Origin: DATBIS01 sp036556805
GTDB taxonomy: Bacteria; Actinomycetota; UBA4738; HRBIN12
Direction: 5' to 3'
Length of the DNA stretch: 57,859 nucleotides
Assembly (NCBI GenBank): GCA_036556805.1
Contig: DATBIS010000040.1
Coordinates: forward strand, 1 to 57,859
The notes under the pieces are model-generated. The model made no database searches. It saw nothing but the letters and a program-made list of their open reading frames with translations, and had not been told where the DNA came from. The position numbers and the translations under genes were made by a program. Below are positions 8,898-16,647 of the stretch, piece after piece; the stretch's first letter is position 1, and each line of letters begins with the position of its first letter.

Positions 8898-9395
8898 ATG
8901 GAGATCCGGCGCGCGGAACCCGACGACTGGGCGAACGTCCGCGACGTGCGGCTCCGCGCGCTGCGCGATGCGCCCGACGCGTTCGGCTCGACGTTCGAGG
9001 GCGAATCCGGGTCGGGCGAGCCGTTGTGGCGTGCGTGGGCGACGGGATGGGACGGCGCCGAGGCGCAGGCGCTGTTCGCGGCGGTCGAGAACGAGGCCTG
9101 GCTCGGCATCGCGCTCGGGGTGCGGTGGGACGCGGAGGGCGAGATCGCGAACCTCTACGCGATGTGGGTCGAGCCGGGCGGACGGCGACGCGGCGCGGGA
9201 GCGGCGCTCGTCGAGGCGGTGGTCGGTTGGGCGCGAAGCCTGCCCGGCGTCCGGCGCGTCCATCTTGCGGCGACCGTCACGAACCCCGATGCGATCGCGT
9301 TCTACGAACGATGCGGGTTCGCCGACACCGGAGAGCGCACGCCGCTCCGCGACGGATCGCCGCTCCTCACGATGCACCTGGAGCGGATGCTGTGA
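8898..9395 (+). CDS. GNAT-family N-acetyltransferase
   Basis: 165 residues, single GNAT domain (RimI-like size). The acetyl-CoA loop is at residues 93-103 (GGRRRGAGAAL, the R/Q-x-x-G-x-G/A motif), followed by helix VEAVVGWA; the late NPDAIAFYERCGF (near 137-149) is the typical motif B end. The start is ATG 8898, set by the leaderless spacing from TAGGAT; an in-frame ATG nine bases upstream overlaps the -10 box. The substrate is unknown. The stop overlaps the GTG of a short methyltransferase remnant. Confidence 0.88.
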   Translation: MEIRRAEPDDWANVRDVRLRALRDAPDAFGSTFEGESGSGEPLWRAWATGWDGAEAQALFAAVENEAWLGIALGVRWDAEGEIANLYAMWVEPGGRRRGAGAALVEAVVGWARSLPGVRRVHLAATVTNPDAIAFYERCGFADTGERTPLRDGSPLLTMHLERML

Positions 9396-9523
9396 GCGAG
9401 GAGGTCGAGCGCCTGCTTGCCGAGCAGATTCGCTACGACGACGACCGGGCGCCGGAGTACGAGGACCTCTTCCTGTTCGGCACGGCTCGGCCGCGGCGCG
9501 ATGCCGGCGATCCTCCCGTGTAG
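9392..9523 (+). pseudogene. Truncated N-terminus of a class I SAM methyltransferase
   Basis: A 43-codon ORF whose start (GTG) overlaps the GNAT stop by four bases, as a true operon gene would. Its sequence, with RLLAEQIRY near residues 7-15 and RAPEYEDLF near 19-27, matches the N-terminal helix that precedes the SAM-binding domain in a common family of actinobacterial class I methyltransferases. The frame then stops at TAG 9521, before any GxGxG SAM motif. It is probably a gene remnant left by a deletion that joined it to the MFS gene; the stop codon doubles as part of the MFS promoter. Translation as a short peptide cannot be excluded. Confidence 0.55.
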
Positions 9524-9526
9524 CGT
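9521..9526 (+). promoter_or_regulatory. -10 box of MFS gene (leaderless)
   Basis: TAGCGT, overlapping the stop codon of the methyltransferase remnant; seven bases later GTG 9534 begins the transporter. Confidence 0.55.
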
Positions 9527-9533
9527 GCGAATC

Positions 9534-10763
9534 GTGCGGCGCCAGCAGACACGTCCCGCCGTCGCGGTCCACGGGCTCTTCGTGGTTTTCGGCCTCGTGA
9601 TCGCGGCGTTCTTCCCCTTCCTCGCGATCTATCTCAACGCGCGCGGGATCGAGGCGGGGGAGATCGGGCTCGTGATCCTCGTGATGGCGATCGGGCGCTC
9701 GATCTTCCTGCCGATCTGGGGGCACGTGGCCGACACGACGTTCGGCCGCGTCGCGGTGCTGCGGTGGGGAGCGATCGGCACGGCGATCGCCGCGTTCTCG
9801 ATGAACGTCGTGCACGGCGTGTGGGGCATCGCCGCGGTCGCGTTCGTCGCGTCGGCGTTCATGGTGGCGATCGGCCCGAACATCGACGCGATCGCGCTCA
9901 CGCACCTCGGCGAGGAGCGCATGTCCGACTACGGCCGGATCCGCGCGTGGGAGAGCCTGAGCTACGCGGCGGCGTGTCTGCTGTTCGGCTCGATCCTGCA
10001 GGCGGTCGGGGTCGAGCTCGCGATGCCGTTCTTCGCGATCGCGAGCGTCGCCGTGCTCGTGTGGTCGACGTTCCTTCCTCCCGACCGGCCCGCGCAGGTC
10101 ACGCGGCACGGGAGGATGGGCGCGGTCGGCGCCGTCTTCCGCGAGGCCCCGCGGTTCTGGGGCTTCCTCGCGGCGGTGTTCCTGCTGTGGACGGGGTTCA
10201 ACGCGGCGTGGAACTTCTTCTCGCTGAAGATCGAGGACGCGGGCGGCGGCCCGTTCCTCGTGGGCGTCGGCACGGCGCTCGGCGGGATGATCGAGGTGCC
10301 GGTGATGCGGTTCTCGTCTCGGCTGCAACGTCGTTGGGGCCTTCGCCGCGTGTACGTGCTCGGGTGCGGTGTGTACGCGCTCGGCTTCCTCGCGTGGGGG
10401 GTCGCCGAGAGCCCGACGGTCCTCGCCGTCCTCACCAGCCTCGAGGGGGTGGCGTTCGCGCTGATCTTCACGTCGACCGTCGTCGTCGTCGGGAAGCTCC
10501 TGCCCGCGTCGCTGTATTCGACCGGCAACTCCGTCGTCGCTCTGGTGGGGTTCGGCATCGGCCCGGTCCTGGGCGCGGGCGTCGGCGGGTTCGCGTATCA
10601 GTACCTGGGGTCGACGGTCACGTTCACGGGCGCCGCGGTGCTCGCGGTGCTCGCGGCGGGCGTTGCGTGGATCGCGCTCTCGCCGCCGGCGCTGTCCCAA
10701 CCCGGCGACCTCCCGGCGATCCCTCCTCCGGGCATCGAGCCCGAACCGGGGATCGTGCCGTGA
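9534..10763 (+). CDS. MFS transporter (MFS_1-like / nucleoside:H+ symporter-like)
   Basis: About 409 residues with some twelve hydrophobic segments, the first near residues 8-28. The loop GHVADTTFGRVAVLRWG after the second span is the G-x-x-x-D-x-x-G-R-x loop 2-3 motif of the major facilitator superfamily, and a weaker copy lies near residues 260-275. The closest family feel is MFS_1-like/LacY-NupG-type permeases. The substrate is unknown. I chose GTG 9534 from the leaderless spacing; in-frame ATG 9501 and GTG 9525 are alternatives. The C-terminal tail after the last span is Pro-rich. The gene overlaps the next by four bases (GTGA). Confidence 0.88.
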   Translation: MRRQQTRPAVAVHGLFVVFGLVIAAFFPFLAIYLNARGIEAGEIGLVILVMAIGRSIFLPIWGHVADTTFGRVAVLRWGAIGTAIAAFSMNVVHGVWGIAAVAFVASAFMVAIGPNIDAIALTHLGEERMSDYGRIRAWESLSYAAACLLFGSILQAVGVELAMPFFAIASVAVLVWSTFLPPDRPAQVTRHGRMGAVGAVFREAPRFWGFLAAVFLLWTGFNAAWNFFSLKIEDAGGGPFLVGVGTALGGMIEVPVMRFSSRLQRRWGLRRVYVLGCGVYALGFLAWGVAESPTVLAVLTSLEGVAFALIFTSTVVVVGKLLPASLYSTGNSVVALVGFGIGPVLGAGVGGFAYQYLGSTVTFTGAAVLAVLAAGVAWIALSPPALSQPGDLPAIPPPGIEPEPGIVP

Positions 10764-11608
10764 GCGCGCGCGACGAGCATCAGGACTTCGTGCGCTCGCG
10801 GTTCGGCCTGGACGCCGCGACGTTCGAGCCGATCGGGGAGGGGTGGGCGTACGACACCTACCTCGTCGACGGCGAGTGGGTGTTCCAGTTCCCGCGGCTC
10901 CCCGGCGAGGACGAGACCCTTCGGAAGCAGCTCGCGCTGCTGCCCGACCTCGCGGCGGAGGTGAGCACGCGCGTGCCGGTGCCGACGTACGCGTCGACCG
11001 AGCCGCCCTGCATGGGCTATCGCAAGATCGACGGCGCGCCGTTCCCCGAGGTCGGCGACGAGGGCATCTGGCCCGAACGCCTCGGGCGCTTCCTGTACGA
11101 CGTGCACATGGTGCCGCCGGAGTTCGTCGGGATGCGCGCGAGACCGGTCGACGCCGTCCGCGACGGCCTGCGCGCGGAGCTCGCCCGATGGACCGAGCGC
11201 ATCGTGCCGCTGCTGGATCCGGACGAACGCCGGCGCGCGCTCGACCTCTTCGAGGCGTACGCGGAGGACGACGAGATCTGGCACCTCGCGACCTGCCTGA
11301 CGCACGGCGACCTCGGTCCGGAGCACATCCTCGTGACGCCGTCGGGCGACCTCGCCGGCGTGCTCGACTGGGGGGACGCGTCGGTGGGCGATCCCGTGTG
11401 GGACTTCGCGTGGCTCCTGCGGGCCGCGCCGCTCGTGGGCGAACGCGCGCTCGCCGCCTACGGCGGCGAGCCCGACCAGCACTTCCGCGCGCGCGCACGC
11501 TTCGCGTTCGCGCTCATGCCGTGGCACGAGGTGAGCTACGGGCTCGACACCGGCCAGCCGGCGTTCGTCGAGAGCGGCCTGAGCGGGGTGCGGTCCAGGC
11601 TGCCCTGA
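10760..11608 (+). CDS. APH-family phosphotransferase (macrolide/aminoglycoside kinase-like)
   Basis: 282 residues with the aminoglycoside phosphotransferase fold. GEGWAYDTYLV (27-37) is the nucleotide loop, the catalytic loop is THGDLGPEHILV (181-192) with Asp184, and the metal Asp is in VLDWGDA (201-207). This VLDWGDA is characteristic of the subgroup that includes macrolide 2'-phosphotransferases and many uncharacterised actinobacterial kinases. The substrate may be an antibiotic or a small metabolite. GTG 10760 overlaps the transporter stop, so efflux and modification are translationally coupled, a combination seen in resistance pairs; resistance is only an inference. Confidence 0.85.
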   Translation: MSARDEHQDFVRSRFGLDAATFEPIGEGWAYDTYLVDGEWVFQFPRLPGEDETLRKQLALLPDLAAEVSTRVPVPTYASTEPPCMGYRKIDGAPFPEVGDEGIWPERLGRFLYDVHMVPPEFVGMRARPVDAVRDGLRAELARWTERIVPLLDPDERRRALDLFEAYAEDDEIWHLATCLTHGDLGPEHILVTPSGDLAGVLDWGDASVGDPVWDFAWLLRAAPLVGERALAAYGGEPDQHFRARARFAFALMPWHEVSYGLDTGQPAFVESGLSGVRSRLP

Positions 11609-11640
11609 GCTTCCGAGATGCGCGCGTGGCGCGTCTGGCC

Positions 11641-11646
11641 TACGAT
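11641..11646 (+). promoter_or_regulatory. -10 box upstream of Lrp-type gene
   Basis: TACGAT; expected transcription start near 11653, leaving a leader of about 20 bases with a GCGGGGGT purine stretch before GTG 11675. Confidence 0.4.
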
Positions 11647-11674
11647 GACCGCTCCGATCGAGCGGGGGTGGTAC

Positions 11675-11908
11675 GTGGTCAGCGCATACATCCTGATCCA
11701 GACCGAGGTGGGCAAGGCGAGCCAGGTCACGACCTCGCTCAGCGCGATCTCCGGCATCGTGGCCGTGGACGGCGTCACGGGGCCGTACGACGTGATCGCT
11801 CGCGCGGAGTCCGCCGACCTGGACGACCTCGCGAAGGCGATCGTGATGCCGATCCAGGAGGTCGAGGGCGTCACGCGGACCCTCACCTGCCCGGTGCTCC
11901 AGCTGTAG
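11675..11908 (+). CDS. Stand-alone Lrp/AsnC ligand-binding domain protein
   Basis: 77 residues, consisting only of the RAM (regulation of amino acid metabolism) alpha/beta sandwich of Lrp/AsnC regulators, without the DNA-binding half. Conserved features are the AYILIQTEVGKA strand at the start, GVTGPYDVIARAE in the middle and a VEGVTRTLTCPVLQL end. Such stand-alone RAM proteins are common in Actinobacteria; they form decamers and may modulate full-length Lrp proteins by amino acid binding. GTG 11675 matches the usual N-terminus of the family. The pirin gene starts two bases after the stop. Confidence 0.88.
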   Translation: MVSAYILIQTEVGKASQVTTSLSAISGIVAVDGVTGPYDVIARAESADLDDLAKAIVMPIQEVEGVTRTLTCPVLQL

Positions 11909-11909
11909 C

Positions 11910-12614
11910 TTGCTGAAGATCCGCCGCGACTCCGAGATCTCCGACGTCGACGGCGGGTGGTTCCGCGCTCGCTGGCACTTCTCGTTCGACACGTATCGCG
12001 ATCCCGAGTACGTGCAGTTCGGAACGCTCCGCGTGTTCAACGACGATCGGCTCGTGCCGGGGGCGATCTGGCCGATGCACCCGCACCGCGACATCGAGGG
12101 CCTCACGTACGTCGTGGAGGGCTCCTTCCGGCACCAGGACGATGTGGGCGGCGCGCCGGGGCCGCTGCCGGCGGGATCCGTGCAGCGGATGACGCTCGGC
12201 TCTGGCGCGTGGCACTCGGAGCAGAACGCGAGCGAGACCGAACCGATGCGGTTCATCCAGCTGTGGATCCTGCCGAACGAGCGGGGCCTGCCGCCCGGCG
12301 TCGAGCAGAAGGTGTTCACCGAGGAGGACCGCACCGACCGGCTGCTGAAGGTGATCAGCGGAGACGGCGGCGACGGGGTGCTCGTGCACCAGGACGCGCA
12401 CGTCTTCGTCGCGCGGCTTCGTGACGGCGTCGCAGTGAAGCACGAGCTCGGCCCGGCTCGCGGGGTCTATCTGTACGTGATCTCCGGCGACGTGCGCGTG
12501 AACGGGGAGTCGATGGGCACCGGCGACGCCGCGGAGATCGCGGACGAGCCCGCGATCGCGATCGAGGCCGCGGCGACGAGCGAGCTGATCCTCGTCGACA
12601 TCGCGCTCGGGTAG
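11910..12614 (+). CDS. Pirin-family bicupin
   Basis: 234 residues, two cupin domains. The metal-binding set of pirins is intact: His57 and His59 in HPHRDIEG, His102 and Glu104 in AWHSEQN. YhhW-like members have quercetin 2,3-dioxygenase activity; others act as redox-sensing regulators. The start is probably TTG 11910 (the next codon, CTG, could also serve), because the LKIRRDSEI segment belongs to the family N-terminus and no ATG or GTG fits. It is separated from the RAM gene by one base and converges with the FAD oxidoreductase three bases downstream. Confidence 0.9.
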   Translation: MLKIRRDSEISDVDGGWFRARWHFSFDTYRDPEYVQFGTLRVFNDDRLVPGAIWPMHPHRDIEGLTYVVEGSFRHQDDVGGAPGPLPAGSVQRMTLGSGAWHSEQNASETEPMRFIQLWILPNERGLPPGVEQKVFTEEDRTDRLLKVISGDGGDGVLVHQDAHVFVARLRDGVAVKHELGPARGVYLYVISGDVRVNGESMGTGDAAEIADEPAIAIEAAATSELILVDIALG

Positions 12615-12617
12615 CGG

Positions 12618-13811
12618 TCAGTCCTCGGCGTCGACGGGGAACGGCAGCGCGATCGGGTCGTACAGCGGCGAGCGGCCCCGGTCGTCGAAGCGGTCCATGC
12701 CGAACCGCGACACGTCGATCACGGACGTCGTCCCGCTGAGCGCGAGGTCGGCCGCGACGCGCGCGACGCCCGGGCCCCACATCATGCCGTGGCCGCTCGC
12801 CGTCGCGAGCGTGAGGCCTTCGACGGTCTCGCCGGCGGTCGTGCTCACCGGCCCCAGGATCGGCAGGTGGTCGGGGCAGTACTCGATCGTGGCCGCCCAG
12901 CTCTTGCGGATCCCGAGGCCCGCGGTGACCGGCACGATCTTCGCGAGCCGCCGCTGCATCGACCGCAGGTAGCGCGCGTCGAGCTCGCGCGCGACGCCGG
13001 GGGTCTCGTTCGGGTTCGACATGCCCCAGAGCAGGCCGCCCTCCTCGAGCCGCCAGTAGAGGCCCGCCGTGAGGTCGAACACCATCGGCAACCGGTCGAC
13101 GGCGAACGCCGCATGCGGTTCGCTCACCGCGACCTGATGCCGGACGCCGCCGACGAAGATGCGCGCGCCCACGAGCTTGCCGACCGCGCGAAGGGTCGGA
13201 CCGCCGGTGAGGAGCACGCGTTCGGTCGCGATCACGCCGTCGTCGGTCTCGACGCCGGTCACGCGGCCGTGCTCGACGCGCACGCCGCGGAACGGGGTGC
13301 GCTCGCGAAGCTCGACGCCCGTTCGCTGCATCGCGAGCGAGTACGCGCGCACGTTCCTCGGCGGGTCGATGCACCCGTCCTCCGCGTAGTACGAGCCGCC
13401 GCGATGTCCTTCCGTCGCGAGCGTCGGGTTCGTCGCGCACGCCTCCTCCGGCGAGAGCCACGCAACGTCGAGGCCGGCCTCGCGCTGCATCGCGACGCGC
13501 TCGAGTCCCGCGCGCTCCTCCGCGCGCGTGCGCGCGAGGATGAGGTAGCCCAGCTCGCGGAAGCCGCTGTCGGTGCCGAACTCGTCGCGCTGGCGGCGAT
13601 AGAAGTCGATCGACCAGCGGCCGAGTGCGACCGTCTCGGGCACGCCGCCCTGCGCACGCACGACGCCGGCCGCGCGCGAGGACGCGCCGAAGCCCGCGAC
13701 GTCCTTCTCGAGCACGACGACCTTGCCGGCGCCGTCGGCGGCCGCGAACACCGAGGCCCAGCCGCCGATCGTGCCGGCGCCCACCACGACGAGATCCGCG
13801 GTCTCCGCCAT
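12618..13811 (-). CDS. FAD-dependent oxidoreductase, DAO/glycine-sarcosine oxidase type
   Basis: 397 residues. The N-terminal dinucleotide fold VVVGAGTIGG (residues 8-17) and the acidic end of strand 2 (VVLEKD) bind FAD; GASSRAAGVVR (near 43-53) is the DAO-family segment contacting the flavin. The C-terminus has ATASGHGMMWGPGV, the typical DAO closing motif. Substrates of the family are secondary or D-amino acids (sarcosine, proline, glycine betaine derivatives). ATG 13811 is preceded by an AAGGAGGAG ribosome site and a TACACT -10 further upstream. It stands alone, with no sarcosine oxidase partner subunits. Confidence 0.88.
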   Translation of the reverse strand: MAETADLVVVGAGTIGGWASVFAAADGAGKVVVLEKDVAGFGASSRAAGVVRAQGGVPETVALGRWSIDFYRRQRDEFGTDSGFRELGYLILARTRAEERAGLERVAMQREAGLDVAWLSPEEACATNPTLATEGHRGGSYYAEDGCIDPPRNVRAYSLAMQRTGVELRERTPFRGVRVEHGRVTGVETDDGVIATERVLLTGGPTLRAVGKLVGARIFVGGVRHQVAVSEPHAAFAVDRLPMVFDLTAGLYWRLEEGGLLWGMSNPNETPGVARELDARYLRSMQRRLAKIVPVTAGLGIRKSWAATIEYCPDHLPILGPVSTTAGETVEGLTLATASGHGMMWGPGVARVAADLALSGTTSVIDVSRFGMDRFDDRGRSPLYDPIALPFPVDAED

Positions 13812-13832
13812 CGCTCCTCCTTCGGGCGTCGA

Positions 13833-13838
13833 AGTGTA
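13833..13838 (-). promoter_or_regulatory. -10 box of FAD oxidoreductase gene
   Basis: TACACT on the minus strand; the leader to ATG 13811 is about 14 bases and carries AAGGAGGAG. It lies 16 bases from the divergent leaderless promoter at 13855. Confidence 0.5.
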
Positions 13839-13854
13839 GAGGGATGGCCGCCAC

Positions 13855-13860
13855 TACAGT
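13855..13860 (+). promoter_or_regulatory. -10 box of CPBP protease gene (leaderless)
   Basis: TACAGT, seven bases, GTG 13868. It decides the start codon of the CPBP gene over the in-frame ATG at 13844. Confidence 0.55.
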
Positions 13861-13867
13861 GAGCCCG

Positions 13868-14590
13868 GTGGAAGCCCCGGACCGGCGCACGCTCGCCGAG
13901 GAAGTGCTCGTCGTGCTCGTGCTGTCGCTCCTCGCGAGCGCCGTGTACGCGATCCTCAACCTGTTCGCGGCGCCGCTGCGCGGCGTGACGGTGGCGTCGG
14001 TCAACCAAAGCAACGTGCTGCTGCGCCAGGTGGTGGGCGTGGTGTTCGGTCTCGGGCCGGTGTACCTGGTCCTGCATCTCGTGCGTCGCAGCGGCGAGGG
14101 CGTCGCGTCGATCGGCCTCGCGTGGGACGAGCCCCGCACCGACATCGCTCGCGGGCTGGTGCTGTTCGCGATCGTCGGCACGGCGGGTATCGGCATCTAC
14201 CTCGCGGCGGTCGCGCTCGGCGTGAACCGGTTCGTGGTGCCCGCGCCGCCGCTCGGCCACTGGTGGACCGTGCCGGTGCTCGTGCTGAACGCCCTCGAGG
14301 CCGCGCTCGTCGAGGAGGTGATCGTCGCCGGCTACCTCATCACGCGCCTGCGGCAGATCGGATGGACGGCCGTCGCGGCGATCGTCGGCGCCGCGCTCCT
14401 GCGGGGTACCTACCACCTATATCAGGGATGGGGCGGCTTCGCCGGCAACCTCGCGATGGGACTGCTGTTCGGCTGGCTGTTCGTTCGAACGAGGCGGACG
14501 TGGCCGCTCGTGGTCGCGCACCTGCTGCTCGACACCGGCGCCGGGCTCGGGTACATCCTCTTCCGGGAGCACCTCCCCGGACTGCACTGA
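13868..14590 (+). CDS. CPBP-family intramembrane metalloprotease (CAAX/Abi type)
   Basis: 240 residues with about seven membrane spans. The three family motifs are present: EE (149-150) in LVEEVIVAGYLITR, the RGTYHLYQ block with His183, and His218 in VVAHLLLD. CPBP proteins are Rce1-like glutamic or metal proteases of the membrane, linked to bacteriocin immunity or processing of prenylated or small membrane proteins; the bacterial substrate is mostly unknown. The start GTG 13868 is favoured by TACAGT seven bases upstream; ATG 13844 would add eight residues. A strong terminator follows at 14627. Confidence 0.88.
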   Translation: MEAPDRRTLAEEVLVVLVLSLLASAVYAILNLFAAPLRGVTVASVNQSNVLLRQVVGVVFGLGPVYLVLHLVRRSGEGVASIGLAWDEPRTDIARGLVLFAIVGTAGIGIYLAAVALGVNRFVVPAPPLGHWWTVPVLVLNALEAALVEEVIVAGYLITRLRQIGWTAVAAIVGAALLRGTYHLYQGWGGFAGNLAMGLLFGWLFVRTRRTWPLVVAHLLLDTGAGLGYILFREHLPGLH

Positions 14591-14592
14591 GG

Positions 14593-14598
14593 TACACT
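14593..14598 (+). promoter_or_regulatory. Candidate promoter of a ~50-nt transcript
   Basis: TACACT, three bases after the CPBP stop codon, with no ORF downstream: the predicted transcript would start near 14605 and end at the terminator 14627-14653. Confidence 0.35.
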
Positions 14599-14626
14599 GG
14601 TCGCGGGATATCCCATCAAGACCGAG

Positions 14627-14653
14627 CCCCGGCAGCAGCCGGGGTTTCGTGTT
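14627..14653 (+). terminator. Intrinsic terminator between convergent genes
   Basis: A perfect 7-bp GC stem, CCCCGGC-AGCA-GCCGGGG (14627-14644), is followed by TTTCGTGTTT. It sits between the CPBP gene and the convergent CocE-type gene. A perfect palindrome GGGATATCCC (14607-14616) precedes it. Confidence 0.75.
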
Positions 14654-14661
14654 TCCGGGGT

Positions 14662-16623
14662 CTACTGCAGGTCGCGTGGGAAGGCGCGGTCCCAGCGGCG
14701 CACCCACCGCTCCTCGCCGTCCTCGCTCACGCGCAGCTCGATCTTCACCCGGTACTCGTCCTCGTCGCTCTCGACCGCGGCCTTGACATGGGAGACCGCC
14801 GTGACCTCGGGGAAGCGCATCTCGAACCGCGTCTCGCCCTCGGCGCGCGCGACGCCGGGGTCCGTCGACGACACCGCCACGACGCCGCGGTAGTCCTCGG
14901 CGAACGACGGCACGTCGTCCTTCGCCTCGTAGTCGCCCCAATTCCCCACGACCGCGCGGGTCTCGCCGGCCGCCACGTCGTGCTCGATCCGCCACACGTA
15001 GTCCTGATGGCCTCGGTTCGGGATCGCCTTCTCGGGGCGCGCCGGTGCGAGGACCGGCCGCTCCGCGACGGGGCTCGGTCCGTCGAGCACCGGTAGCACG
15101 AGCGCGGAGCCCGCGCGGTCGATCGTGAGGGTCGCGGCCGCGGGCGGCGCCCAGGCGTTCGGCCAGTCCGAACCGGCGAGGTCGAGCCGGAGGCGATGGC
15201 CGGCCTCGAACACCCACGAGGTGACCTCGAGCTCGAATCGAACCCGATAGGCCGTACCGGGCTCGAGCGGCTCGGGGCGCTCGCGGGAATCGCGATGCGC
15301 GAGGTTGAGAAGCCCGCGCGTGACGAGCGCGGAGTAGCCGTCGGGGAAGACGTCGCAGAGCTTCGCGGAGAGGTAGGCGATGGGCTCGCTGCTGGTCACC
15401 GTCACGTCGAGCACCGGGTGGCCGAGGATCTCGAGCTCGTCGTCGAGCGGCTCCCAGTCGTACACGAGCGAGAAGGCCTCGTCGGGACGCTGGTCGTCGG
15501 GCTGGCCCCACGGGTCGTGGCCCGCGCACGAGATCCAGCCGGTCCACCCGACGTCCCCGCGCACGACGAGCGCGTCGGGGCCGGCGCCGGCCGGCCCGTT
15601 CGCCCTCTCGAGCGCGAGCCGTCGCTCGACGAGCCGCTCGGCCGGCCACGTCGGCTCGAACCGCCACTCGCCACGAACGTCCCGCTCGTGCGGCGCGATC
15701 TTCGTGGAGCGCCGCGCGAACAGCATGACCTCGGGTTCGCGGTCGATCCCGTTGTCGACGCCCTTCAGCCACCGATCCCACCACCGCAGCATCTCGGGCA
15801 CGAGGTTCACGTTCGGCCCCGGGATCGACGTGTCGGTGGACGCGTGCGCCCACGGCCCGAGGATCACGCGACGCGGGCAGCGGAGCGACTGCAGCGTGCG
15901 GAGCGAGTTGTTCGTGTAGCCGTCGGCCCACCCCGCGACGATCATCGTGGCGGCCTCGATCGAGCCGTAGTCCTCGATGAGCGACCCGTACTTCCAGTAG
16001 TCGTCGTAGCGCTGGTGTTCGATCCACGTCAGCATCCAGGGCTCGTTCGCGGCGACGCGGCGCTCCCACTCCTCGCGCCATCCCTCGCCGTACACGCCGG
16101 GAACCGGCGGCAGCGCGTTCATCGCGATCATGTACGTGGGGTAGTCCACGAGGTCGAGCTGCTTCAGCGCCCCGCCGAAGAAGTGGACGTCGTCGGCGTA
16201 CCGGTCGTCGGTCGCGAAGATCGGAACGATCGCCTTCAGGGCGGGCGGCCGCTCCATCGCGACCTGGATCGCGTTGAAGCCCGAGTAGGACGTGCCGTAC
16301 ATGCCGACCGCGCCGGTCGACCACTCCTGCGTCGCGAGCCAGTCGATGACGGTGAGCATGTCGGTGCGTTCGACCGCGGGGTACTCGTCCTCGGCCACGC
16401 CCTCCGACGAGCCCGTCCCGCGGAGATCCGCCCGGCACACCAGGTAGCCGTGCTCCGCGAGCCGCTCGTACTCCGGCCGGTAGCTCGCGGTGTCGTCGTC
16501 CTTGCGATACGGGAGGGCCTCGAGGATCGCCGGCCACGGGCCGTCTCCGTCGGGCTCGAAGAGCGAGACGCTCAGCCGCACGCCGTCGGCCATCGTGAGG
16601 AACGCTCGCCGGTGGGTCACCAC
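14662..16623 (-). CDS. CocE/NonD-family hydrolase (peptidase S15-like)
   Basis: 653 residues, near the usual length of cocaine-esterase-like proteins. The N-terminal alpha/beta-hydrolase domain has DLRGTGSSEG (66-75) and the nucleophile elbow GTSYSG (110-115, Ser112); a His in GPWAHAS is the likely base. The C-terminal jelly-roll (X-Pro dipeptidyl-peptidase C-terminal type) starts around residue 360. It hydrolyses esters or acyl-peptide bonds; the substrate is unknown. No signal peptide. GTG 16623 lies seven bases after TAGCAT and is therefore taken as a leaderless start. It converges with the CPBP gene. Confidence 0.9.
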   Translation of the reverse strand: MVTHRRAFLTMADGVRLSVSLFEPDGDGPWPAILEALPYRKDDDTASYRPEYERLAEHGYLVCRADLRGTGSSEGVAEDEYPAVERTDMLTVIDWLATQEWSTGAVGMYGTSYSGFNAIQVAMERPPALKAIVPIFATDDRYADDVHFFGGALKQLDLVDYPTYMIAMNALPPVPGVYGEGWREEWERRVAANEPWMLTWIEHQRYDDYWKYGSLIEDYGSIEAATMIVAGWADGYTNNSLRTLQSLRCPRRVILGPWAHASTDTSIPGPNVNLVPEMLRWWDRWLKGVDNGIDREPEVMLFARRSTKIAPHERDVRGEWRFEPTWPAERLVERRLALERANGPAGAGPDALVVRGDVGWTGWISCAGHDPWGQPDDQRPDEAFSLVYDWEPLDDELEILGHPVLDVTVTSSEPIAYLSAKLCDVFPDGYSALVTRGLLNLAHRDSRERPEPLEPGTAYRVRFELEVTSWVFEAGHRLRLDLAGSDWPNAWAPPAAATLTIDRAGSALVLPVLDGPSPVAERPVLAPARPEKAIPNRGHQDYVWRIEHDVAAGETRAVVGNWGDYEAKDDVPSFAEDYRGVVAVSSTDPGVARAEGETRFEMRFPEVTAVSHVKAAVESDEDEYRVKIELRVSEDGEERWVRRWDRAFPRDLQ

Positions 16624-16630
16624 GCGGCCG

Positions 16631-16636
16631 ATGCTA
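16631..16636 (-). promoter_or_regulatory. -10 box of CocE-type gene (leaderless)
   Basis: TAGCAT on the minus strand, seven bases before GTG 16623. It lies within 12 bases of the end of the upstream mannosyltransferase gene. Confidence 0.55.
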
Positions 16637-16647
16637 GCGGGCGGCGG

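Noticed and set aside
10760..11608. A confirmed antibiotic-resistance gene
   Set aside because: The APH fold is clear, but the substrate cannot be read from the sequence; many such kinases act on metabolites.
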